The notes beneath the pieces were generated by a model that was not told the origin of the DNA, did no database searches, and saw only the letters and a program-made list of their open reading frames with translations. A program made the translations under genes and the position numbers. From Pseudomonas crudilactis (GTDB lineage Bacteria > Pseudomonadota > Gammaproteobacteria > Pseudomonadales > Pseudomonadaceae): a stretch of 64,000 nt of DNA. The stretch covers positions 124,001 through 188,000 of the forward strand of contig NZ_WXVV01000010.1 of NCBI RefSeq assembly GCF_013433315.1, in the 5' to 3' direction. Every line of letters starts with the position of its first letter. Positions within the stretch are counted from its first letter, which is position 1. Of the stretch, positions 41,587 to 51,393 are shown piece by piece.

Positions 41587-43815
41587 TCAGAGCTTCCAGT
41601 CGAGACTCAGGGTGACGGTGCGCGGGTCGCCCCAGTACACGCCGTTATAGAAACCGACGTTGTCATAGTATTTCTTGTCGAACAGGTTGTTGACGTTCAG
41701 TGACGCCGATAGATGCCGGTCGAACTCGTAGCGCGACATCAGATTGACCACGGTGTAGGCGCTCTGGGCGATTCGCGCTTCTTCGGTGTCGCCGCCAACC
41801 GGTCGGCTCGACGTGCCATACACATCGCTTTGCCAGTTCACCGCACCGCCCACGGTCAGCGCCTGCCATTCGCCCGGCAGACGGTACGCCGTGGAGACGC
41901 GCAACAGGTTCATCGGCTGATTGGTATTGGTGCGCTCGCTTTCGCCGTTGACCGAGTGGGTGTAGGTGTAACCGGCGGTCATGTTCCAGCCCTGGAGGAT
42001 TTCCCCGGACACTTCGGCTTCAAAGCCGTTGACCTTGTTGCCCTTGCCGCCGGATTTGTAGAACTGCTCACGAGTAACCGGATCCGCCGGTACCGAGTTA
42101 TCGAGTTCGGCGACGTTATCCTGCTTGCTCCAGAACACCGCGGTAGACAGGTTCAGGCGCTCCTCGAGCAGGCTGCCCTTGATGCCCACTTCATAGTTTT
42201 TGCCGACCACCGGGTCGATGTATTTGCGATTCTTGTCGCGGTTGCCCTGGGGCTTGAAGATGTCGGTGTAACTCACGTACGCCGTGTATTCCGGGGTCAG
42301 GTCATACAGCAGACCGGCGTAAGGCGTCCAGACGTCGTTCTGTTTCTGGCTGGTGTAATCCACCTCGGTCACTTGCCGATTGGCGTCATAACTGTTGCTG
42401 GTACTGGACGCCTCCCAACTGCCATATCGGCTGCCGAGCACGGCGTGCAGATCATCTGTCAGGCTCAGGCGCGTGGCGATGTAGCCGGCTTTCTGGCGGG
42501 TATTGTCCTTGGAACCGGTGAGGTCGGTGACGGTGTCGCTGAATTTTGGGATGTCGCCCATGTACTTCCAGTCGCGGATGGTTCCGTAGTCCTTTGGGCG
42601 CGCACCGGCAATGGTGTACGGGGAATTCGAACGGCGCTCGGCCTCACCATAGCCGAACATCATTTCGTGCTCACGGCCCAGCAGCGAGTAGGGGCCGGAG
42701 ACATTGAAGTCATACGCCTGCATTTTCTGCGTGCCGATCATGTGCGAGGTGTAGGCGAGCATGCCGCTGCGGTCCGCTGCGGGAAAACCGGCACCAGCGT
42801 AATAGACCTTGCCGTCGGTATTGCTCTCGCGGTGGGTGTACGCCGCTTTCAGGCGCCAGCCGCCGGCCAGTTGCTGATCGAGGGTGGCGAACGCGGTCTT
42901 GTCTTGCAGCGGCCAGGAACTCCACGACGTCGCCATGTTGGTCGAACGCCCCAGTCCGGCCTTGCTGCCATCGGCATTCCAGTACGGCACGGTGCCCCAG
43001 GATGAACCTTGCACATGTTTGTTCTGATAGTCGTAACCGACCGCCAGCACAGTGGAATCAGTCAGATCAGCTTCCAGCACGCCATAACCGACTTCCCGTT
43101 GCAGCGCGTATTTGTCCTTGATCGACTGATTGTCGCGATAGGCCAGCACCGTGCGTCCGCGAAGACGACCGTCGAAAGCCAATGGCCCACCGACGTCGAC
43201 GTAACTGTAGTAATTGTCGTAGCTGCCGCCACTGACCCCGGCCAGCGCCTGCCATTGCGCGGTCGGACGCTTGCGCACCATGTTGATCGTCGCCGACGGA
43301 TCACCCGCACCCGTGGTCAACCCGGTGGCACCGCGCACCACCTCGATACGGTCGTAAATGATCGTATCGGAGTCGGACTTCATGCGATCGAAGGTGTTGA
43401 GCATCCCGTCGACTTGGAAATTGTTGATCGCATAACCACGCGACGAATAACTGACCCGATCCGAATCCAGATGCTGCACCACCACACCGGTGGTCTGGCG
43501 CATGGCTTCGGACAATGTACCGAGCTTGAAATCATCCATTTGCTGGCGCGTGATCACCGACACCGATTGCGGGGTTTCCTTGATCGACAGATTCAGCCGC
43601 GTCGCCGTGCTCATCGCGCCAGTGGTATAGGATTCGGTGTTCTCGGTGGTCGTGCCCAGGCCTTGCGCGCTGACGTTGGTCGCGGCCAGCTCCAGCGCCG
43701 GATTGCCGGGCTGCGGCGATTTTTCGGCTTCGGCTTCAGCCAGCAGATCGGTGCTGAACGCAGCGCCGCACAGGCCTAGGGTGAGGGTCATGGAACGGGT
43801 AATGGGCGCGAACAT
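41587..43815 (-). CDS. TonB-dependent siderophore receptor
   Basis: 742-residue outer-membrane receptor for ferric siderophores. The signal peptide (SMTLTLGLCGAAFSTDLLAE) is followed directly by the plug (LSIKETPQSVSVITRQQMDD; YDRIEVVRGATGLTTGAGDP). The barrel ends in the typical aromatic strand (GDPRTVTLSLDWKL). There is no N-terminal signalling domain, so it does not trigger a FecR/sigma pathway itself. Overall it resembles the FpvB/FoxA-type receptors that take up pyoverdine or hydroxamates. ATG 43815 has AAGGAG upstream. A box close to the PvdS consensus lies at 43863-43885. Confidence 0.88.
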   Translation of the reverse strand: MFAPITRSMTLTLGLCGAAFSTDLLAEAEAEKSPQPGNPALELAATNVSAQGLGTTTENTESYTTGAMSTATRLNLSIKETPQSVSVITRQQMDDFKLGTLSEAMRQTTGVVVQHLDSDRVSYSSRGYAINNFQVDGMLNTFDRMKSDSDTIIYDRIEVVRGATGLTTGAGDPSATINMVRKRPTAQWQALAGVSGGSYDNYYSYVDVGGPLAFDGRLRGRTVLAYRDNQSIKDKYALQREVGYGVLEADLTDSTVLAVGYDYQNKHVQGSSWGTVPYWNADGSKAGLGRSTNMATSWSSWPLQDKTAFATLDQQLAGGWRLKAAYTHRESNTDGKVYYAGAGFPAADRSGMLAYTSHMIGTQKMQAYDFNVSGPYSLLGREHEMMFGYGEAERRSNSPYTIAGARPKDYGTIRDWKYMGDIPKFSDTVTDLTGSKDNTRQKAGYIATRLSLTDDLHAVLGSRYGSWEASSTSNSYDANRQVTEVDYTSQKQNDVWTPYAGLLYDLTPEYTAYVSYTDIFKPQGNRDKNRKYIDPVVGKNYEVGIKGSLLEERLNLSTAVFWSKQDNVAELDNSVPADPVTREQFYKSGGKGNKVNGFEAEVSGEILQGWNMTAGYTYTHSVNGESERTNTNQPMNLLRVSTAYRLPGEWQALTVGGAVNWQSDVYGTSSRPVGGDTEEARIAQSAYTVVNLMSRYEFDRHLSASLNVNNLFDKKYYDNVGFYNGVYWGDPRTVTLSLDWKL

Positions 43816-43862
43816 CGCAGCCGACTCCTTGTCTTCGAGGGAAAAATTCCGTTTGTTCAAAG

Positions 43863-43885
43863 ACGAGGGGTAGGGCGGGGATTTA
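43863..43885 (-). promoter_or_regulatory. Near-match to an iron-starvation box upstream of the receptor
   Basis: Read on the minus strand, CTAAAT, then 15 bases, then CGT. The PvdS consensus has a 16-base spacer, so this is one base short. An AT-rich stretch near 43896-43915 could also hold a weak Fur site. Tentative. Confidence 0.35.
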
Positions 43886-43932
43886 GTGTCAAACGAGAAA
43901 TATTGTTATTTGAAAATGTGTCGAGCATGAAA

Positions 43933-43953
43933 AAGGGGCCGGTGTCGGCCCCT
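43933..43953 (-). terminator. Intrinsic terminator of cptA
   Basis: AAGGGGCCG and CGGCCCCTT arms around GTGT; the minus strand runs into T residues. It lies between the receptor's upstream region and the cptA stop. Confidence 0.85.
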
Positions 43954-43960
43954 TCTGGTG

Positions 43961-45709
43961 TTACTGCTGCGCGACACCCGCCGGCGCGACGTCGGGTTTC
44001 TTCGGCTTCATCAAACTGAAGTCGATCAGCGCACGCTGCTCCGTCTGGTACGGGTCGCCGATCAGCAATGGACGGGCCTTGAAGCTGTCGCTGACCAGGC
44101 TTTTGCTGTGGTCGAGTTCATCAAAACTCAAACCGGCCAGATCTGCCCAGGTGTGGATCAAGTGCGAGCTGCTGTACGGACGATCAAGGTCAGCGGCGAA
44201 GTTCCAGTCGTGGCTTTCTTTCCACTTCGGCGACGCCCAGGCCATGAACGGAATGGTGTACATCGGCGCGGTCGGTTTGTTTTCGTTGCGGCCCAGGGTC
44301 TTGTGGCCGACCGAGTCGAAGACGTCTTCACCATGGTCGGAGAGGTACAGCAAAAAGCCGTTCGGATCGGATTTGGCATAATCCTTGATCAGGCTCGACA
44401 CGACAAAGTCGTTGTACAGCACGGCGTTGTCGTAGCTGTTGTAGGTCGGCACCTGGTCGTCACGCACGCCCGCTGGCACGCCGGTACGGTCCTGGAACTT
44501 GTCGAACGTCGGCGGATAGCGGTACTGGTAGCTCATGTGCGTGCCGAGCAAATGCACAACGATCAGTTTGCGCGGTGCCGCATCAGTCAGGGCCTTGTTG
44601 AACGGCTCGATCACGTCGCCATCGTATTGCGCGGCGTTCTGGTTGCGGTTGTTGTTCAGGTACACCTGTTCGTCCGCCTGCTCGGAGAAGGTCGTGAGCA
44701 TGGTGTTGCGCTTGGTCATGGTCTGCTGGTTGGTGATCCAGAAGGTCTTGTAACCGGCCTGTTTCATCATGCTGACCAGCGACGGCGTCGACAGGTACAG
44801 ATCCGGATGCTCTTCGTCAGCGAAGGTCAGCACTTGCTGTAAGGCTTCGATGGTATACGGGCGCGGGGTGACGACGTTGTCGAACACCGCCAGTTGATCC
44901 TTGAGCTTGTCCAGTTCCGGCGTGGTGTCGCGCTGATAGCCATAAAGGCTCATGCGCTGACGGTTGGTCGATTCGCCGATTACCAGCACCAGGGTCTTCG
45001 GCTGATCGGCCGAGGCGTCCTTGAGGTTTTTCAGCGGCGGGATCTTGCTGACGTTATGCAGCATGCCCTGCATGTCGGCGAGGGTTTCCTGATAACGGTG
45101 ATAGGCCACGACCATCTGCCATGGGACCGCCGGCTCGATACGGGTTTCGAATTTCTCGAAGCCTTGGGCGAAGGTGCCCATACGCATCGTTTGTTTGACC
45201 AGCGGATAACCGATTACGGCAATCAGGATGGCCATCGCCGCGACGAATGCACGGCCACGGGGCATGTACACCGGGCGCAGGCGAGTCCACAGGAAGTAAG
45301 CGAATGCGGTATGCGCGAGGAACGCCGGCACCATCCACCAGGCAAAGTACTGGGTCATGTACTCGCCGGCTTCAGAGATGTTCGACTCGAACATGATGAA
45401 GATCACGCTCTGGGAGAATTCCTGCTCATAGATGAAGAAGTAGCCCAGGCTGGCCATCGAGCAGGCCCACAGCACCACGCCGATGATGGCGGCGAGCAGT
45501 TTGGTGCGTTTGGGGAACAGCAGCATCGGCGCCAGCCAGATCGCGCTCATGACGAACGCCTGACGGAACCCGGTGAAGCCGGAGGTACCGGTCAGCTGGA
45601 TCAGCAGTTGGGTGATACCCGAGAAGTACCAGAAGAATACAAACAGCCAGAGAAAACCGGCCCAGTCGAAACCTGTCGCAGTCGTTTTGCTGCGTTTGAA
45701 CAATGCCAT
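43961..45709 (-). CDS. cptA: Phosphoethanolamine transferase CptA (LPS core)
   Basis: 582 residues, matching CptA length. Five N-terminal membrane segments (WAGFLWLFVFFWYFSGITQL; ACSMASLGYFFIYEQEF; WMVPAFLAHTAFAYFLW; AMAILIAVIGYPLV) precede a periplasmic sulfatase-fold catalytic domain. The nucleophile block is VIGESTNRQRMSLYGYQRDT; metal and substrate residues are in VVHLLGTHMSYQYRYPP and YLSDHGEDVFDSVGH. It adds phosphoethanolamine to the LPS core (CptA) rather than lipid A (EptA), judged from its resemblance to CptA and the QQVLTFADEEH block. ATG 45709 is used over the longer frame. Confidence 0.85.
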   Translation of the reverse strand: MALFKRSKTTATGFDWAGFLWLFVFFWYFSGITQLLIQLTGTSGFTGFRQAFVMSAIWLAPMLLFPKRTKLLAAIIGVVLWACSMASLGYFFIYEQEFSQSVIFIMFESNISEAGEYMTQYFAWWMVPAFLAHTAFAYFLWTRLRPVYMPRGRAFVAAMAILIAVIGYPLVKQTMRMGTFAQGFEKFETRIEPAVPWQMVVAYHRYQETLADMQGMLHNVSKIPPLKNLKDASADQPKTLVLVIGESTNRQRMSLYGYQRDTTPELDKLKDQLAVFDNVVTPRPYTIEALQQVLTFADEEHPDLYLSTPSLVSMMKQAGYKTFWITNQQTMTKRNTMLTTFSEQADEQVYLNNNRNQNAAQYDGDVIEPFNKALTDAAPRKLIVVHLLGTHMSYQYRYPPTFDKFQDRTGVPAGVRDDQVPTYNSYDNAVLYNDFVVSSLIKDYAKSDPNGFLLYLSDHGEDVFDSVGHKTLGRNENKPTAPMYTIPFMAWASPKWKESHDWNFAADLDRPYSSSHLIHTWADLAGLSFDELDHSKSLVSDSFKARPLLIGDPYQTEQRALIDFSLMKPKKPDVAPAGVAQQ

Positions 45710-45918
45710 TCGGCGCTCCAGCTCACTCGTTACAACCACCGCCGGAACATCCGTGAAGCCGACGAACGGAGGCCGTACGCGAAGGTACGGCCAGAATGGG
45801 GCGGAGTATTACGAAGAGAATGTGAAAGTTTTGTTAAGCGGCGCTTTTGCCGTGGGGCATGCGGCCAGAGGGTAGCGCGTCGGGAACAGCCGCTGCCGTT
45901 CCCGAATCAGGCGGGGGA

Positions 45919-46101
45919 TCAGGCGTGGGGATGACGCTGAACGACCGGCAAAGGTTGCGGTTGCGCACCTTGGGTCAAAAGGCGCAGCTGCGCCAGTTCC
46001 TGCTTCAACTGGTCGCGTTCGTCTTTCAACTGGCGCAATTCATCGCGACGGATTGTCACGTACAGGGTTTGTGGCGGCATTGCTGTGTGTACTGTGCCCA
46101 T
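45919..46101 (-). CDS. Small coiled-coil protein
   Basis: 60 residues. The middle is a short heptad-like helix (RRDELRQLKDERDQLKQELA). The ends are polar and proline-rich (QPQPLPVVQRHPHA). The ATG at 46101 has GAGGTG ten bases upstream, which is the main reason to accept it. No membrane or export signal. Function unknown. Confidence 0.6.
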   Translation of the reverse strand: MGTVHTAMPPQTLYVTIRRDELRQLKDERDQLKQELAQLRLLTQGAQPQPLPVVQRHPHA

Positions 46102-46373
46102 TGCTCACCTCGCAAATGGCGTGCATCAACTGTAGGTCGTCCCGGCTTGCGGTACAGATCTACTATCGGCGCCGATTTTGATTTCTTTTGCCTGTGAATG
46201 GAACTTTTTTATTTTTCATGGTCGGTGTGTCTTCTGCATGATTCGGGGCGTTATCAGTCTGGATCGGGCACAATGCCCGGAAACTTCATCGCAACGCTCT
46301 GGACTAACCTCCATCAGTCGCGTTGGGCTATAACCAATGACACACATTTATTTGTAGTAAGGAGCATCAGCAC

Positions 46374-47354
46374 ATGCAACTCGGGATTATTGGACTGGGC
46401 CGCATGGGCGGCAATATTGCGCGACGTCTGATGCTCAACGGTCACACCACCGTTGTTTACGACCGCAATACCGCTTTCATCGATAACCTGGTCGCCGAGG
46501 GCTCCACTGGCGTCGCCGATTTGCCGGCACTGGTTGCCGGCCTGGCCAAGCCGCGTGCGGTCTGGGTCATGCTGCCGGCCGGCGCACCCACCGAAGACAC
46601 CATCAACACCCTGAGCACTCTGCTCGAAGCCGGCGACACCATCATCGACGGCGGCAACACCAACTATAAGGATGATATTCGCCGGGCCAAGACCCTGAAC
46701 GAGAAGGGCCTGCACTACATCGACGTCGGCACCTCCGGCGGCGTCTGGGGCCTGGAGCGCGGCTATTGCATGATGATCGGCGGCGACGCTGAAACCGTGC
46801 AGCGCCTCGATCCGCTGTTCGCCGCACTGGCGCCGGGCATGGGTGACATCCCGCGCACCAAGGATCGCAAGTCCGACGACCACCGCGCCGAACACGGTTA
46901 CATCCACGCCGGTCCTGCCGGTGCCGGGCACTTCGTAAAGATGATTCACAACGGCATCGAGTACGGCATGATGGCCGCGTTCGCCGAGGGTTTCGACATC
47001 CTCAAGACCAAGTCCAGCGAACGCCTGCCGGAAGATCAGCGCTTTGATCTGAACGTCGCCGACATCGCGGAAGTGTGGCGCCGTGGCAGCGTGGTCTCGT
47101 CGTGGTTGCTCGACCTGACCGCCGATGCACTGGCCAGCGATCCGAAACTCGACGGCTTCTCCGGCTCCGTAGCGGACAGCGGCGAAGGTCAATGGACCAT
47201 CGAAGCGGCCATGGAACAAGCGGTGCCGGTCCCGGTGCTGTCGAACTCGCTGTTCTCGCGCTACCGCTCGCGCGGCCAGGGCACCTTTGGCGACAAGATT
47301 CTATCGGCCCAGCGCTTCGGCTTCGGCGGCCACGTGGAGACACCGAAGAAATGA
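46374..47354 (+). CDS. gnd: 6-phosphogluconate dehydrogenase, decarboxylating (short NAD-type)
   Basis: 326 residues, the short GndA-like form (the classic form is about 470). The N-terminal dinucleotide fold is [20 protein letters not shown]. The substrate/catalytic region has [20 protein letters not shown] and [20 protein letters not shown] (catalytic Lys). It converts 6-phosphogluconate to ribulose 5-phosphate and CO2. AAGGAG precedes the ATG. The stop overlaps the zwf start (ATGA), showing coupled translation. It is the first gene of a gnd-zwf-HAD operon. Confidence 0.95.
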   Translation: MQLGIIGLGRMGGNIARRLMLNGHTTVVYDRNTAFIDNLVAEGSTGVADLPALVAGLAKPRAVWVMLPAGAPTEDTINTLSTLLEAGDTIIDGGNTNYKDDIRRAKTLNEKGLHYIDVGTSGGVWGLERGYCMMIGGDAETVQRLDPLFAALAPGMGDIPRTKDRKSDDHRAEHGYIHAGPAGAGHFVKMIHNGIEYGMMAAFAEGFDILKTKSSERLPEDQRFDLNVADIAEVWRRGSVVSSWLLDLTADALASDPKLDGFSGSVADSGEGQWTIEAAMEQAVPVPVLSNSLFSRYRSRGQGTFGDKILSAQRFGFGGHVETPKK

Positions 47355-48874
47355 CCCATACGATCCGCAGGAAATCCAAAGCAGAACCCGCACCACCGAC
47401 CACGCTGTTTCTGTTCGGTGCCCACGGCGACCTGGTCAAGCGCTTGCTGATGCCGGCGCTGTACAACCTCAGTCGCGACGGCTTGCTTGACGAAAATCTG
47501 CGGATCGTTGGCGTTGATCACAACGCCATTACCGATGAGGCCTTCGCGCAGAAGCTCGAAGACTTCATCCGCACCGAAGTGGCGGCGAAGGTCGGCAAGG
47601 GTGATCAGATGCTTGATCCGGCCTTGTGGGCCAAGCTCGCCAAAGGTATCAGCTACGTCCAGGGCGACTTCCTGGACGACAGCACTTATTCCGCGCTGGC
47701 GGCGAAAATCGCCGACAGCGGCACTGGCAATGCGGTGTTCTACCTGGCCACCGCGCCGCGTTTCTTCAGTGAAGTGGTGCGCCGACTCGGCAGCGCCGGT
47801 TTGCTTGAAGAAACCCCGGAAGCGTTCAGAAGGGTGGTAATCGAGAAGCCGTTCGGCTCCGATCTGCAAACCGCCGAAGCATTGAACGCCTGCCTGCTCA
47901 AGGTGATGTCCGAGAAGCAGATCTATCGGATCGATCATTATCTGGGCAAGGAAACCGTGCAGAACATTCTGGTCAGCCGGTTCTCCAACAGCCTGTTCGA
48001 AGCGTTCTGGAACAACCACTACATCGACCACGTACAGATCACCGCCGCCGAAACCGTCGGTGTCGAAACCCGTGGCAGTTTTTACGAACACACCGGTGCA
48101 CTGCGCGACATGGTGCCCAATCACCTGTTCCAGTTGCTCGCCATGGTTGCGATGGAACCGCCGGCAGCGTTCGGCGCTGATGCAGTGCGAGGCGAGAAGG
48201 CCAAGGTTGTTGGAGCGATCCGCCCTTGGACCACTGAAGAGGCGCGGGCCAATTCGGTACGTGGCCAATACAGCGCGGGCGAGGTTGCCGGCAAGCCTCT
48301 GAACGGTTATCGCCAAGAGCCCAACGTCGCGCCCGACAGCAGCACCGAAACCTACGTCGCCCTGAAGGTGATGATCGACAACTGGCGCTGGGTCGGCGTG
48401 CCGTTCTACCTGCGCACCGGCAAACGCATGAGCGTGCGCGACACCGAGATCGTCATCTGCTTCAAACCGGCGCCGTACGCACAGTTCCGTGACACCGAAG
48501 TCGACGAGTTGCAGCCGACGTACCTGCGCATCCAGATCCAGCCAAACGAAGGCATGTGGTTCGACCTGCTGGCCAAACGGCCGGGGCCGGCGTTGAACAT
48601 GGCCAACATCGAACTGGGTTTTGCTTATAAAGACTTTTTCGAGATGCAGCCGTCGACCGGTTACGAAACGTTGATCTACGACTGCCTGACCGGCGATCAG
48701 ACGCTGTTTCAGCGCGCCGACAATATCGAGAATGGTTGGCGTGCGGTGCAACCGTTCCTCGACGCCTGGCAGCAGGATGCAAGTGTGCAGACCTACGCCG
48801 CCGGTGAAGACGGCCCGCAAGCTGCCGAAGACCTGCTGACTCGCGATGGTCGCGTCTGGCATGGCCTCGGATGA
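47351..48874 (+). CDS. zwf: Glucose-6-phosphate 1-dehydrogenase
   Basis: 507 residues. The coenzyme fold reads [20 protein letters not shown] (the usual GASGDL is GAHGDL here). The active-site block is [20 protein letters not shown], with catalytic His in the preceding conserved region. The C-terminal beta+alpha domain has [19 protein letters not shown]. It makes 6-phosphogluconolactone for the oxidative pentose phosphate and Entner-Doudoroff pathways. Start overlaps gnd by four bases; its stop overlaps the HAD gene start by four. Pseudomonas often has several zwf paralogues. Confidence 0.95.
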   Translation: MTHTIRRKSKAEPAPPTTLFLFGAHGDLVKRLLMPALYNLSRDGLLDENLRIVGVDHNAITDEAFAQKLEDFIRTEVAAKVGKGDQMLDPALWAKLAKGISYVQGDFLDDSTYSALAAKIADSGTGNAVFYLATAPRFFSEVVRRLGSAGLLEETPEAFRRVVIEKPFGSDLQTAEALNACLLKVMSEKQIYRIDHYLGKETVQNILVSRFSNSLFEAFWNNHYIDHVQITAAETVGVETRGSFYEHTGALRDMVPNHLFQLLAMVAMEPPAAFGADAVRGEKAKVVGAIRPWTTEEARANSVRGQYSAGEVAGKPLNGYRQEPNVAPDSSTETYVALKVMIDNWRWVGVPFYLRTGKRMSVRDTEIVICFKPAPYAQFRDTEVDELQPTYLRIQIQPNEGMWFDLLAKRPGPALNMANIELGFAYKDFFEMQPSTGYETLIYDCLTGDQTLFQRADNIENGWRAVQPFLDAWQQDASVQTYAAGEDGPQAAEDLLTRDGRVWHGLG

Positions 48875-49692
48875 GTGACTTGCCGCAACAACCTATCCGT
48901 TTTCTGCTCAGTGACATGGACGGCACGTTGTTGCTGCCGGATCACACGTTGAGCCAGCGCACCATTGATGCGGTGCGTTCGTTGCGTGAGGCGGGCGTGT
49001 TGTTCAGTCTCGCCACCGGTCGACCACCGAAAGCCATGCTGCAGCAGATTGAAGCCCTGGGCGTAGATCTGCCGACAGCGGCGTTTAACGGTGGGACCAT
49101 CGTCAATCCGGATGGCAGTTTGTTGGTCGCGCATTATCTGCCGGCCACCACCGCGCTGATTGCGCTGGCCACGTTTGCCGATCAGCCGGATGTGGAAATC
49201 TGGGTGTTCAGCGGCGGTGACTGGCTGCTCAAGGATCCGCACGGGCCGATGGTGCCGCGCGAGCAGCATGGTCTCGGCTATCCGCCGGTGGTGGTCGAGA
49301 GTTTCGAGCCGTATCTGGAGCGCATCGACAAGATCGTCGCGACCAGTAACAACACTGAGCTGTTGATCGAGCTTGAGGCGCGCTTGCTGCCCAAGGTCAA
49401 CGGCATGGCACAGGTCTCGCGTTCGCAACCGGTGTATCTCGACGTGACCGCTCTGGAGGCCAACAAGGGCACCGCGCTGGCAACGCTGGCCGCGCATCTC
49501 GGGATCCCACTGGAACAGACAGCGGCCATCGGTGATGGCGGCAACGACCCGGCAATGTTTCATTGCGCAGGCCTGTCGATTGCGATGGGTCAGGCGGAGG
49601 AGGCTGTGAAGCGTCAGGCTGACGTGGTCACCGCGCCGAACACCGAGGATGGCGTGGCCCAGGCGATCGAGAAATACATCCTGCCTCACTGA
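48871..49692 (+). CDS. Cof-type HAD-superfamily phosphatase
   Basis: 273 residues of the IIB HAD group. Motif I is LLSDMDGTLLLPDHTLS with nucleophile Asp; SLATGRPPKAMLQQ follows; motif III/IV are LEANKGTALATLAAHLGIP and AAIGDGGNDPAMFHCAG. It probably dephosphorylates a sugar phosphate. The four-base overlap with zwf shows it belongs to that operon, in the place where a 6-phosphogluconolactonase gene would often sit. No such lactonase gene is in this operon. Confidence 0.9.
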   Translation: MSDLPQQPIRFLLSDMDGTLLLPDHTLSQRTIDAVRSLREAGVLFSLATGRPPKAMLQQIEALGVDLPTAAFNGGTIVNPDGSLLVAHYLPATTALIALATFADQPDVEIWVFSGGDWLLKDPHGPMVPREQHGLGYPPVVVESFEPYLERIDKIVATSNNTELLIELEARLLPKVNGMAQVSRSQPVYLDVTALEANKGTALATLAAHLGIPLEQTAAIGDGGNDPAMFHCAGLSIAMGQAEEAVKRQADVVTAPNTEDGVAQAIEKYILPH

Positions 49693-49709
49693 CACCACCC
49701 AAGACCAAA

Positions 49710-49798
49710 TGTAGGAGTGAGCCTGCTCGCGATAGCAATGTATCAGTCAGCATTTCCTGGGCTGACACACCGCTATCGCGAGCAGGCTCACTCCTACA
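49710..49798. repeat. REP doublet, inverted pair
   Basis: TGTAGGAGTGAGCCTGCTCG (from 49710) and CGAGCAGGCTCACTCCTACA (ending 49798). It lies between the converging HAD and nhaB genes and is of the same variant as the doublet at 31224-31313. Confidence 0.9.
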
Positions 49799-49816
49799 GT
49801 TTTTACGCGGTGTTTG

Positions 49817-51319
49817 TCAGAGCCAGTAGCTGACGGCATACCAGCCCAACAGCCCCATCACGAAGGTGTACGGCAACGCCATCCATACCATGCGCCCGTA
49901 CGACAGGCGCACCAGCGGTGCAATCGCCGAAGTCAGCAGGAACAGGAACGCGGCCTGACCATTCGGTGTCGCCACGCTCGGCAGGTTCGTACCGGTGTTG
50001 ATCGCAATCGCCAATGTCTCGAAATGCTCACGACTCATGTGCCCGGCGAGGAATGCCTGCTTCACTTCAGTGATGTAGATCGTCGCGACAAACACATTGT
50101 CACTGATTGCCGACAGCAGGCCGTTGGCAATAAACAACATGCCCGGTTGTTGCTCGACCGGTAGCGCCAGCACCCATTGAATCAACGGCGCAAACAGCTG
50201 TTGATCGTGAATCACCGCCACCACCGCAAAAAACACCACCAGCAACGCGGTGAACGGCATGGCGTCCTTGAATGCACTGCCCAAACGGTGCTCGTCAGTG
50301 ATCCCGGTAAACGCGGTGATCAACACGATCACCATCAACCCGATCAGGCCGACTTCAGCGATGTGCAAGGCCAGGCAGCCGATCAGAATCAATGCCGCAG
50401 CGCCTTGCACCAGCAGTGCTGCGCGTTGGCGCGCCGTGCGTTCGGCATTGTCTTCGGCGGCGTAGTTGGCCAGCACGGCGCGAACATTGTCCGGCAGCAG
50501 TGTGCCGTAACCGAACCAGCGCAGTTTCTCCAGCAACACGCAGGTGACCAGACCCGCTGCCAGCACCGGCAGCGAAACCGGCGCAACCTTGGTGAAGAAC
50601 TCGCCGAAGTGCCAGCCCATTTCGTGGCCGATCAACAGGTTCTGCGGTTCGCCCACCAGCGTGCACACACCGCCCAACGCCGTACCGACTGCGCCGTGCA
50701 TCAACAGACTGCGCAGGAAGGCGCGGAACTGCTCCAGGTCGGCGTGATGCAGTTTCGGCAGGTTCTGGTCGTCAGCGAACTCACTGTCCTGACGCGGATC
50801 ATTGCCGGACGCGACGCGGTGATAGACGGAATAAAAGCCGACCGCCGCGCTGATGATCACCGCCGTCACCGTCAGGGCATCCAGAAACGCCGAGAGAAAC
50901 GCGGAAAGAAAACAGAACATCAACGCCAGCGCCGCTTTTGAACGCACGCCCAATAGCAGGCGCGAGAACAGAAACAGCAGCAGATCCTTCATGAAATAGA
51001 TGCCGGCCACCATGAACATCAGCAGCAGGATCACCGGGAAGTTGTGCACCAGTTCATCGTAAAGCGCTTGCGGCGTGGTCATCTTCAGCAGCAGCGCTTC
51101 GATCAGCAGCAAGCCGCCGGGCATCAGCGGATAACACTTGAGCGCCATCGCCAGGGTGAAGATGAATTCGATCACCAGCAGCCAGCCGGCCGCGACCGGG
51201 CCAACCGTGAACAGCACCAGCGCATTGAGGATCAGAAAACCGACGATGGTCGCCTTGTACCAGCGTGGCGATTGCCCGAGAAAATTGTGCGCGAACGCCT
51301 GGGCCATTGAACCGGACAT
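49817..51319 (-). CDS. nhaB: Na+/H+ antiporter NhaB
   Basis: 500 residues, the standard NhaB length, with about 12 membrane segments ([55 protein letters not shown]). The conserved block [20 protein letters not shown] carries the ion-binding Asp. The hydrophilic [20 protein letters not shown] loop is typical. It exchanges cytoplasmic sodium for protons. AAGGAG precedes the ATG at 51319. Confidence 0.95.
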   Translation of the reverse strand: MSGSMAQAFAHNFLGQSPRWYKATIVGFLILNALVLFTVGPVAAGWLLVIEFIFTLAMALKCYPLMPGGLLLIEALLLKMTTPQALYDELVHNFPVILLLMFMVAGIYFMKDLLLFLFSRLLLGVRSKAALALMFCFLSAFLSAFLDALTVTAVIISAAVGFYSVYHRVASGNDPRQDSEFADDQNLPKLHHADLEQFRAFLRSLLMHGAVGTALGGVCTLVGEPQNLLIGHEMGWHFGEFFTKVAPVSLPVLAAGLVTCVLLEKLRWFGYGTLLPDNVRAVLANYAAEDNAERTARQRAALLVQGAAALILIGCLALHIAEVGLIGLMVIVLITAFTGITDEHRLGSAFKDAMPFTALLVVFFAVVAVIHDQQLFAPLIQWVLALPVEQQPGMLFIANGLLSAISDNVFVATIYITEVKQAFLAGHMSREHFETLAIAINTGTNLPSVATPNGQAAFLFLLTSAIAPLVRLSYGRMVWMALPYTFVMGLLGWYAVSYWL

Positions 51320-51393
51320 CGGTTGCTCCTTGTTTTATCGAAGCGCGCAAGTTGCCGGATGCGTTACGGAAGATCAAGTACAGTCCGTGTTTT

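Noticed and set aside
47261..48862. 533-codon minus-strand frame opposite zwf
   Set aside because: Antisense to zwf, whose motifs are unambiguous.
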